Source: an uncultured bacterium
GTDB lineage: Bacteria; Patescibacteriota; Patescibacteriia; 2-12-FULL-60-25
Direction: 5' to 3'
DNA: 30,767 nt
Assembly: GCA_937949995.1 (NCBI GenBank)
Contig: CALFEO010000008.1
Location: 1 to 30,767 of the forward strand
In this document: piece by piece, positions 22,500-28,536 of the stretch
Position numbering within the stretch: position 1 is the first letter of the stretch
Layout: the number at the start of each line of letters is the position of its first letter
Made by a program: the position numbers and the translations under genes
The notes under the pieces: model-generated
What the model saw: the letters and a program-made list of their open reading frames with translations, nothing else
What the model was told of the DNA's origin: nothing
The model's database searches: none

Positions 22500-22931
22500 A
22501 TGAAAGTCTTTATCGAAAACGAAGCGGGGTCGACCAAGAAAAATTTGTTCAATGAAAAGACATTGAAATTCCGTAAGAACGTCGAAGTTTCACGTCCTTA
22601 TCCATTTCCCTATGGCTTCGTCATCGGGACAACAAGCGGTGATGGCGATAATCTTGACTGTTTCGTGATAACAAAACGACCTTTAAAAACCGGCGAGGTT
22701 ATTGATGTTGAACCCATTGGCATGTTTGAACAAGTGGAGGATGGCAAAGCGGATCCAAAAATTATAGCCAAGTTCAAAGATGAGGAAGTTATCGTCAATC
22801 CGGAATTGCAGACCAGGCTAAGCAACTTCGTGAGTCATGTATTCGATCATCTGCCCAACAAGGTTGTAGAAATAGGACGATTTTTAGGCGTAAAAGAAGC
22901 AATGAAGCTTATTCAAAGCTGTAAGGATTAA
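22500..22931 (+). CDS. ppa: inorganic pyrophosphatase, short family I form
   Basis: 143 residues, somewhat shorter than the usual 165-180. It would hydrolyse pyrophosphate to two phosphates in the cytosol. The signature DxDxxD is present as GDGDNLDCFVIT (D48, D50, D53), preceded by PYPFPYGFVIGTTSG, and followed by EPIGMFEQVEDGKADPKIIAKF, which supplies the further metal- and phosphate-binding residues (D81, D85, K87). The start follows the -10 box at 22484-22489. It converges with the ParB-like gene. Confidence 0.88.
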   Translation: MKVFIENEAGSTKKNLFNEKTLKFRKNVEVSRPYPFPYGFVIGTTSGDGDNLDCFVITKRPLKTGEVIDVEPIGMFEQVEDGKADPKIIAKFKDEEVIVNPELQTRLSNFVSHVFDHLPNKVVEIGRFLGVKEAMKLIQSCKD

Positions 22932-22956
22932 TCAGAATCGAAAAGTGAAGCAAAAA

Positions 22957-23484
22957 CTAACTCTTGGTAAATACAGAAATCATGTATGAAGGCACAACTC
23001 GCTCTTTTATCATACGCTTCGCTTTTTCTTCGACTGTTTCAAAAACAGGATTTCTCAAAAAATGTTTTTGTATATCTTGAATAACGTCCAGCATAAGATC
23101 ATCGACAGTGAGGCCGAGTAGTTCCCCGGTTTTTAGAAGCGCCTTGGCCTCTTTTATGTCGCGTTCATTTTCAAATAAAACTGTTATCGTCTTTTTATTT
23201 GCCAATGTCGCAGCTGTGGTACGATGGCTTCCATCGAGCAATACATATTCAACCGCCGGATGGCTTTTCATAAAAGATTTCAGTGCGGAGTTGTAACGCG
23301 CGATCCGTTTTCCCTTACCTTCAAGAAATGGCAATCGGCTTATTTTCATCACCGGACAGGGAGGTACCAGCTTCCAAGCTCCTTCTTGACACATTTTAAA
23401 ATAGATCTTCAAGATATGCCCATTATGCACGGGAAAATCCGTTAAAGTAAGTATTTTGCTTGGTAACAACAATTTTTTCTTCAC
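22957..23484 (-). CDS. ParB/sulfiredoxin-fold-like protein
   Basis: 175 residues. VEYVLLDGSHRTTAATLANKKTITVLF (DGSHR at 84-88) resembles the nucleotide-binding loop of the ParB/Srx fold, which includes ParB CTPases, sulfiredoxin and some small-molecule kinases; the N-terminus (KILTLTDFPVHNGHILKIYFKMC) does not look like a ParB partition protein. The GTG start at 23484 overlaps the TGA of the kinase-like gene by four bases (GTGA), so the two are co-translated. A small-molecule or nucleotide-dependent activity is inferred. Confidence 0.65.
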   Translation of the reverse strand: MKKKLLLPSKILTLTDFPVHNGHILKIYFKMCQEGAWKLVPPCPVMKISRLPFLEGKGKRIARYNSALKSFMKSHPAVEYVLLDGSHRTTAATLANKKTITVLFENERDIKEAKALLKTGELLGLTVDDLMLDVIQDIQKHFLRNPVFETVEEKAKRMIKERVVPSYMISVFTKS

Positions 23485-24341
23485 AAGGCTAATTTAGTTA
23501 TTACGGAATCCGCGAGTTCGAGATGCTTTTCAATCATTGGTTGCCAGTTATCATCATTTTCCGGATGAACCTGGAAACCAACGTAAGTGCATGTGCGGAA
23601 CAAAAGAGCGCGAAGCGCAAGCTGTTCAAATTCCTTTACGTCATTTCCTAGTTGCAATATTGAAAGATCATTACCGTGATTGATTATGCCGCTTATAAGC
23701 ATGTCAGCAATCGGATAATCAGCCGGACGGAAGTACGGCGTCAGATCAAGAACAGCCGGCGGCAGAGACGGATGAAATAGAATCTGATTCAAGCCCCAAT
23801 CACCATGTATCAATTGGTTCTCAAGCGTATTTTCACGCAATAGACCAACAAGCTTTTTGAGGCGATCATTTGCGGGTTCGTAATCCGGAAGCGGAATCTC
23901 GCCCCATGCCGCTTTATCAGCGAGAGCAAAAACGTCGGTCTTTTTATCAAACCAGCTTGGTTTTTGAACCGATCGAAAAGCTTGATGAAAAGCACAGCAC
24001 AGCTCTTTGGCTTCGGCGTATGCGCCTTCTCTGTGTTCGCCTGACAAAAATGCGCTCGCCGTCCATCCGTTATAGATCCATGATCCATCACGCGCCTTAA
24101 GTGGTTTAGGTACACGAAATCGATCGCTGACTAACATGTCGTTTATTTCAGCAATCCAAATCGTTTCCAATGCGTCTCCAGCAGGCTTCAGGACTGCGTC
24201 ACCGACACGGTAGCAGGCGCCTTGACCGCCTCGAAGAAGCACCGGCTCTCCTGACAAGTTAAAAGCAGTGATTACTTCACTTGAAGGCATGGAGTCTTTC
24301 ATATATTCAACTGTTCGGGAAGAGCATGTCTCTTTAAGCAT
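23481..24341 (-). CDS. aminoglycoside-phosphotransferase-like kinase
   Basis: 286 residues from the ATG at 24341 (273 from 24302). The fold is shown by LLRGGQGACYRVGDAVLKPAG (38-55, ATP site) and the catalytic loop LIHGDWGLNQILFHP (H179, D181, N185), followed by AVLDLTPYFRPADYPIAD (D199). It resembles an APH-like family I know mainly from Actinobacteria (TIGR02569 type), where the substrate is unknown. TTGTAT-17-TATAAT lies at 24384..24356, fourteen bases before 24341. It is coupled to the ParB-like gene and may have been acquired by transfer. Confidence 0.8.
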   Translation of the reverse strand: MLKETCSSRTVEYMKDSMPSSEVITAFNLSGEPVLLRGGQGACYRVGDAVLKPAGDALETIWIAEINDMLVSDRFRVPKPLKARDGSWIYNGWTASAFLSGEHREGAYAEAKELCCAFHQAFRSVQKPSWFDKKTDVFALADKAAWGEIPLPDYEPANDRLKKLVGLLRENTLENQLIHGDWGLNQILFHPSLPPAVLDLTPYFRPADYPIADMLISGIINHGNDLSILQLGNDVKEFEQLALRALLFRTCTYVGFQVHPENDDNWQPMIEKHLELADSVITKLAL

Positions 24342-24537
24342 ATCCTATCAAACGGATTATAACCCAGAGTAACCGAGTATACAATTACTTGACGGTAAAC
24401 GCATGTTAGCTGTACAAACACCCTCCACAATGCCACCCTGCTGGAGTTAAAACTCGAAAGAGTTCTAATTTTTATAAACATGATAATATTGTATGAATCG
24501 ATTAAAAGTAGCTGTATAAATACAAAAATTTCATCTA
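24342..24537. promoter_or_regulatory. intergenic region with the kinase promoter
   Basis: On the minus strand TTGTAT (24384..24379) and TATAAT (24361..24356) form a 17-base-spaced promoter for the kinase-like gene. The rest of this interval shows no reading frame or RNA gene that I can support. Confidence 0.6.
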
Positions 24538-24619
24538 TTGACAAAAAGCCATAAAGGATTTATTATATCATCATAAAGTCTCCTGTGCCTGCCCTTCGGG
24601 GGAGTGTACAGGATTTTTT
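24538..24619 (+). promoter_or_regulatory. promoter running straight into a terminator before the NYN gene
   Basis: TTGACA (24538-24543) and TATTAT (24561-24566) are 17 bases apart, and transcription should begin near 24573. TCCTGT (24581-24586) and ACAGGA (24608-24613) then close a hairpin with an inner CCC-TTCG-GGG, followed by six T (24614-24619). The NYN start is 30 bases further. It is either an attenuator or a very short RNA gene. Confidence 0.65.
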
Positions 24620-24648
24620 AGTTATGATAATTTTTGGATAGTTAAACT

Positions 24649-25314
24649 ATGTCTGTACAACTGTATATAGACGGTGGTAATTTTTACCATTTGGCATTAA
24701 AACCATTGAATATCCAAAACAATCAATTTAATTTCGATGCGTTTGCTGAATTTTTAGCTGATGGCAGAGATTTGGCTCAATTGGGCAAGCGATACTATAT
24801 TGGAACCGTAAGAGAAAAAACGGGGGATGAAAGAAGCAAATATGCCATGTCGCAACAAATGCGATTATTCAATAAATTAAAACAAACTCAATGGCAAATA
24901 AAAACCAGCAAGCTTCGCGAGAGGACAGAAAAAATAATTGTGGATAGTCGTATTTTAGATTTTGAAAAGATAAGAGAAGCGGGAATAAATGAAATATCCT
25001 ATACAACATTTCGGGAGAAAGGTATTGACGTTAAAATTGCTACCGACATGGTTGTCGCAGCGCTCGATGATAAGTGCGAAACCATAATTGTAGTCAGTTC
25101 TGATACGGACTTAGTACCAATGTTGGATATAATTCGTTTTCGTTTCAAAAAACGAATAGAATATATCGGTTTTTCTATACCGGATAGTACAGGAAAAGGG
25201 AATGACACAAAACCAACTAAATCGCTTATCGATCGTTCAGATGTGCAGCGTGTTTTAATTGAAAGCGATATTAAAAAATTCATCTTACCGGAGCAGTTGC
25301 CGATGACGAAATAG
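24649..25314 (+). CDS. NYN-domain (LabA/PIN-like) nuclease
   Basis: 221 residues. The PIN-like NYN fold is shown by LYIDGGNFYH (D8, N11), REKGIDVKIATDMVVAAL (125-142, two Asp) and IIVVSSDTDLVPMLDII (146-162, D152, D154), which supply the acidic metal-binding residues; KRIEYIGFS closes the fold. NYN proteins are presumed RNases in RNA processing or defence. The N- and C-terminal tails are not recognised. TATGAT (24623-24628) precedes the ATG by twenty bases, and the terminator-like leader lies upstream. Confidence 0.88.
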   Translation: MSVQLYIDGGNFYHLALKPLNIQNNQFNFDAFAEFLADGRDLAQLGKRYYIGTVREKTGDERSKYAMSQQMRLFNKLKQTQWQIKTSKLRERTEKIIVDSRILDFEKIREAGINEISYTTFREKGIDVKIATDMVVAALDDKCETIIVVSSDTDLVPMLDIIRFRFKKRIEYIGFSIPDSTGKGNDTKPTKSLIDRSDVQRVLIESDIKKFILPEQLPMTK

Positions 25315-25394
25315 CTTTACCAACAAACCAAACCCGCCATTGTAAGCCAATTCTCTAAAAAATTTTCCTAACAACCTCAACTCAGCCACCTCAC

Positions 25395-25427
25395 TCAAAA
25401 TCCCTCGAACAATCGAGGGATTTTGCA
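25395..25427 (+). terminator. TCGAGGGATTTT-type terminator
   Basis: AAAATCCCTCGA-ACAA-TCGAGGGATTTT, almost identical to 22424-22455 and with the same downstream GC.TTTATGGA. It ends the NYN transcript. Confidence 0.85.
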
Positions 25428-25458
25428 TTTATGGATTTTTAAGCTACTATTTTACGAT

Positions 25459-26295
25459 ATGAGTATATCCTATTCTTTCACTGAATATAATCCAAAAGCC
25501 GCGGATCAATTATGGGAAGAGGTTTTTAATGATGTTTTAATCAATAAAATCCAAAAAAGCCTAAAAGAACTGCAAGAACAGTATGCGACAATACCAAGGC
25601 ATGGTATGGATGATTTTGAGAGACTTCGGATTTCATATAACGAACCGGAAAAATTTAAACTTATAGAAAAAAGCGAAAATCAGTTGGAAAAAATATATCG
25701 CGAGATTAAGAAACAAGAAAATGCGATTGATAACATCGAATCTTTCCTTAAACTAAGCAAGGACCCAAAATCTAAAGATTCTGATTTAAATTACATTATT
25801 GCTGATTTGGATAGTTTTTTTCTTTCAATTGTTAATAACATTGATTTATCAGGCTATTATTCTCCGGAAATGGATTATTTTGAAGCGATTTACTTTATAA
25901 TTAGAGGAAAGGAGCTATATAAAGAGCATAGAGATACTACTAAAATTCCAATGGAAGTATATCAGGAAATTTTCGCTACCTTTAAAGACATCGAAGAATC
26001 AAAACGCATCATCAATGAAGCCGCACGGAAATACATAAGAATAAATCAACAAGATGAAGATGGTATTGCGTATACCAAAAAAGAAATTGTAAATTTTCTT
26101 AAACGCTTAAAAAAGGCTTTACAGCAATGTTTGGAGGATGGTGCCGAACTTAAATTGGAAATTGAAAACGGAGATATCGCAGATTATATAAAATTTAGAA
26201 TAAAAGAAACTGTAAAACGCATACGAGCCCGATTAGGCCGAAAAGAAATGAAAACTTTGGGTTTTGCGATGAGTGATTTAATGAATTTATATTGA
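25459..26295 (+). CDS. coiled-coil hypothetical protein
   Basis: 278 residues, soluble and almost entirely helical. Heptad-like stretches (INKIQKSLKELQEQYATI; KSENQLEKIYREIKKQENAIDNIESFLKLSK; IVNFLKRLKKALQQCLEDGAELKLEIE) suggest coiled coils, and the C-terminus is basic (RIKETVKRIRARLGRKEMK). No family is recognised. The ATG at 25459 follows TACTAT/TATTTT by 5-8 bases and has no Shine-Dalgarno sequence. The stop overlaps or nearly abuts the HExxH gene, so the two are likely co-translated partners. Confidence 0.68.
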   Translation: MSISYSFTEYNPKAADQLWEEVFNDVLINKIQKSLKELQEQYATIPRHGMDDFERLRISYNEPEKFKLIEKSENQLEKIYREIKKQENAIDNIESFLKLSKDPKSKDSDLNYIIADLDSFFLSIVNNIDLSGYYSPEMDYFEAIYFIIRGKELYKEHRDTTKIPMEVYQEIFATFKDIEESKRIINEAARKYIRINQQDEDGIAYTKKEIVNFLKRLKKALQQCLEDGAELKLEIENGDIADYIKFRIKETVKRIRARLGRKEMKTLGFAMSDLMNLY

Positions 26296-26309
26296 ATCAA
26301 TCAATTGTA

Positions 26310-26987
26310 ATGAAACTCAATTTAACCGCCTCTTATTCACCTGATATCGATGCTGAAAATTATGCGCGCGCTTTTTTCGATAACTATATAATATCGCATG
26401 GCAGAGGCGATATGGCGGAATATCTTAAAAAACTGATTAAAAATGAAAATATTTTAACTATTCTGAATAATTCAAAAGACGGCAACTCCGCAAAAGCTTC
26501 ACTGACAAATCTGTTTACAAACAACGATGAAAATAAGAGCCTCCAAGATATAGCGCTGAAATTCGAATCAGAATGGTTAAACTTGGGCGATCAAATTATT
26601 TTTACTCTGGAAAATCTATTTAAAATTTCTTGTCCGTTCGAAGCGGTTCATATAGATCTTACCACACTCCGCCTTTGTCCTTACGACTACCGTAAAAAAC
26701 GCATCTTTGTTTATGCAAACACTGATATTCAATCTCAAATGCGCATAATATTACACGAACTTAATCATTTCTTTTTTTATTCGCTATACCACAATCTGCC
26801 GCTAAAAAAACATAATCATGAGATGTACGAACTTTTAAAAGAATCACTCACCTTATTCTCAAATCCGGAACAAACCGGTAAACCCAACGAAAAACAATTG
26901 CGCGAATATTTTATTAAAAATAATATTGATTCTATTGAAAAAGCGGTTGATCTCGGTTCAATTTATCTCGACTCAACAACAACTTAA
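26310..26987 (+). CDS. HExxH putative metalloprotease, paralogue of the 14827 protein
   Basis: 225 residues from the ATG at 26310; a TTG at 26292 overlaps the upstream TGA (TTGA) and is an equally possible start. MRIILHELNHFFFYSLY holds HExxH (H149, E150, H153), and YELLKESLTLF supplies a possible third ligand (E178). No signal peptide. The pattern of a CPYD/YPRF segment, a beta strand, HELxHF..Y and a downstream Glu is shared with the 14099-14827 protein. Activity and substrate are inferred only from the motif. A bidirectional terminator follows. Confidence 0.7.
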   Translation: MKLNLTASYSPDIDAENYARAFFDNYIISHGRGDMAEYLKKLIKNENILTILNNSKDGNSAKASLTNLFTNNDENKSLQDIALKFESEWLNLGDQIIFTLENLFKISCPFEAVHIDLTTLRLCPYDYRKKRIFVYANTDIQSQMRIILHELNHFFFYSLYHNLPLKKHNHEMYELLKESLTLFSNPEQTGKPNEKQLREYFIKNNIDSIEKAVDLGSIYLDSTTT

Positions 26988-27039
26988 TACCACCATCAAC
27001 TGATCACTATTCATTACTTCACCACTCCCCATAAACAAA

Positions 27040-27066
27040 ACAACCCCCGCAAGGAGGTTGTTTTAA
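27040..27066. terminator. bidirectional terminator between HExxH and pilin genes
   Basis: ACAACC and GGTTGT pair around CCCCGCAAGGA; the plus strand continues TTTTAATTT and the minus strand TTTGTTT, so it serves both converging genes. Confidence 0.75.
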
Positions 27067-27080
27067 TTTCCGCAAAAAGA

Positions 27081-27527
27081 TTATTGAGTGACTTCGATTC
27101 CTGCTGCTAATTCCGGTGTAGCTGTAATTGTAATACGTCCTGTTGAAGTAGCCTGCACGATTGTATATCCTGTGTCATAAGTTGCACAGTCGGTAAATGA
27201 TCCAGTACTAGGATCTGCCGGCAGTGCCGCCAAATTACCCGGAACCAAACAAGTACACAAATCATAGCCGGTTGTTGAATTAATGGGTGTTGTTGATGTT
27301 GGAATATCACCCACGGAACATGTCCAAGCGCCTCGATTCTCGGCAATGTTTTGCTGAATGGCATTAGAGATGACTGATACATGGCTCCAGCGTTCCGAAT
27401 CGCGGGCTTGTTGGAATTGGCGGGCGGGGTTAAGGGCGATGATGACGGCACCGGCCAAGACGGCGATCAAGGCGATAACGATGAGCAGTTCGATTAAAGT
27501 GAAACCGCTTTTTAGTGTGTGTTTCAT
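27081..27527 (-). CDS. type IV pilin-like protein with prepilin leader
   Basis: 148 residues from the ATG at 27527. The short leader MKHTLKSG is cut by prepilin peptidase before F in G^FTLIELLIVIALIAVLAGAVIIAL, with Glu at position 5. The globular part has four Cys (WTCSVG, DLCTCL, TDCATY). It resembles the type IV pilins and pseudopilins that build pili, type II secretion or uptake machines. The frame is open to a TTG at 27563. It has its own promoter inside the end of the preceding gene, so it may be made in larger amounts than the minor pilins upstream. Confidence 0.9.
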   Translation of the reverse strand: MKHTLKSGFTLIELLIVIALIAVLAGAVIIALNPARQFQQARDSERWSHVSVISNAIQQNIAENRGAWTCSVGDIPTSTTPINSTTGYDLCTCLVPGNLAALPADPSTGSFTDCATYDTGYTIVQATSTGRITITATPELAAGIEVTQ

Positions 27528-27556
27528 AATATGAAAACATTTTGCGGAAAGAACGA

Positions 27557-27641
27557 ATAACAATTATTCGAGTTCCTCCTTATAAAAATAAATAAATTAT
27601 TTAAGCGAGATTATTATAGCACATTCTCTTTAAAATGTCGC
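27557..27641 (-). promoter_or_regulatory. pilin promoter and structured leader
   Basis: GCGACA (27641..27636) and the extended -10 TGCTATAAT (27621..27613) are 17 bases apart. The leader carries AAGGAGG near 27575-27581, then a perfect CGAATAA/TTATTCG hairpin (27559-27575 region) between it and the ATG at 27527. Folding would bring the ribosome-binding site closer to the start. Confidence 0.5.
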
Positions 27642-28037
27642 AACCTCTTCCCATGACAAAATTTCCACAGGCGCTCTGTTTGATAAAATTAAACGGAAGC
27701 GTGCAATCTGTTGACCGACTTGGGCGTAAGTTTCTATGGTCCATGTGCCCGCGTTAAACAATATTGGACGAATCCCGCATTCCATATCCGCAACTTCCAC
27801 CACCTCATTTCCCGAGTACAGCTCATTCCTGCCCAACCTATCCATGGCTTGCTCGGCGCAAGCGGTTGCGGCCGCCGCAGCCAAAGCTTTGTTTTCAATA
27901 ACCGTCGTGGAACGTGATTCACGAGCTATGGCCGCCAAACCTACAACAATTGCGCTTAAAGTTAAAAAGCTCAAAATCATGATACTTATAAGCATGACTT
28001 GACCCGGGGCTTTATGTGCGAATAAGCCGATTTTCAT
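27630..28037 (-). CDS. GspK/PilX-like minor pseudopilin
   Basis: 135 residues. The leader MKIGLFAHKAPG is followed by QVMLISIMILSFLTLSAIVVGLAAIA; residue 5 of the mature chain is Ile, not Glu, a feature of GspK-type tip pseudopilins. The rest (ENKALAAAAATACAEQAMDRLGRNELYSGNE) matches the ALxAAEAxxE pattern of PilX/PulK-type proteins, with two Cys. It starts one base after the stop of the preceding prepilin gene (TAATATG), so it is part of the operon. Confidence 0.82.
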   Translation of the reverse strand: MKIGLFAHKAPGQVMLISIMILSFLTLSAIVVGLAAIARESRSTTVIENKALAAAAATACAEQAMDRLGRNELYSGNEVVEVADMECGIRPILFNAGTWTIETYAQVGQQIARFRLILSNRAPVEILSWEEVATF

Positions 28038-28038
28038 A

Positions 28039-28533
28039 TTATTTTCTGATTACGGCCGTGGTTGTAACCGTTAAATCCGGATAAGAGGGCGCGGCCCCGC
28101 GGACTTCGCCGAACATAACCACTCTAACCATGGGCAAGGTGGTATTTGCTCTTTCAACTTTAAAATCCAACACATCCACTTCTTCGGAAGTTAACGCCAT
28201 GGGTTGACCGGCTCCTTGTTGAACAAAAATCACACCGTTTTGATTGCTGATAACGGTTGGCGATAAAGCCGGCTCGCCCATCTGCAAAATCAATTCATCG
28301 GATACGGCTCCCAAACCCGGAGAAGAAATATCTTGAGCTTGATTAACCAGCGTGGTTATCCGATTCATGGCAAAACGGTAATTTTCACCAAGCACAATCG
28401 ATGCCCGCACTTTTCCGCGGACATCCAAAGTTACAACAGCCAGCATTATCACGCCCAGCATAATAATAGCCACCATGGCCGTATAAATAACAACCTCCAG
28501 CAAAGTAAAACCGGATTTCTTATTCGGCCTCAT
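28039..28533 (-). CDS. GspJ/PilW-like minor pseudopilin
   Basis: 164 residues. Prepilin leader MRPNKKSG, then FTLLEVVIYTAMVAIIMLGVIMLAVV with Glu at position 5. The following segment (GENYRFAMNRITTLVNQAQDISSPGLG...) is the pattern of PulJ/PilW minor pilins. The gene begins three bases after the stop of the propeller-bearing prepilin gene and is followed one base later by the GspK-like gene. Confidence 0.88.
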   Translation of the reverse strand: MRPNKKSGFTLLEVVIYTAMVAIIMLGVIMLAVVTLDVRGKVRASIVLGENYRFAMNRITTLVNQAQDISSPGLGAVSDELILQMGEPALSPTVISNQNGVIFVQQGAGQPMALTSEEVDVLDFKVERANTTLPMVRVVMFGEVRGAAPSYPDLTVTTTAVIRK

Positions 28534-28536
28534 ACC

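Noticed and set aside
22957..23484. chromosome-partition ParB
   Set aside because: There is no ParA neighbour, no helix-turn-helix domain and no GERR box; only the DGSHR loop resembles the fold.
23481..24341. aminoglycoside resistance gene
   Set aside because: Only the general kinase fold is shared; the sequence is closer to uncharacterised APH-like families, so resistance should not be claimed.
24342..24537. possible RNA gene ended by the terminator at 24581-24619
   Set aside because: No promoter upstream of 24538 on the plus strand and no stable fold is evident; the promoter at 24538-24566 explains the terminator better.
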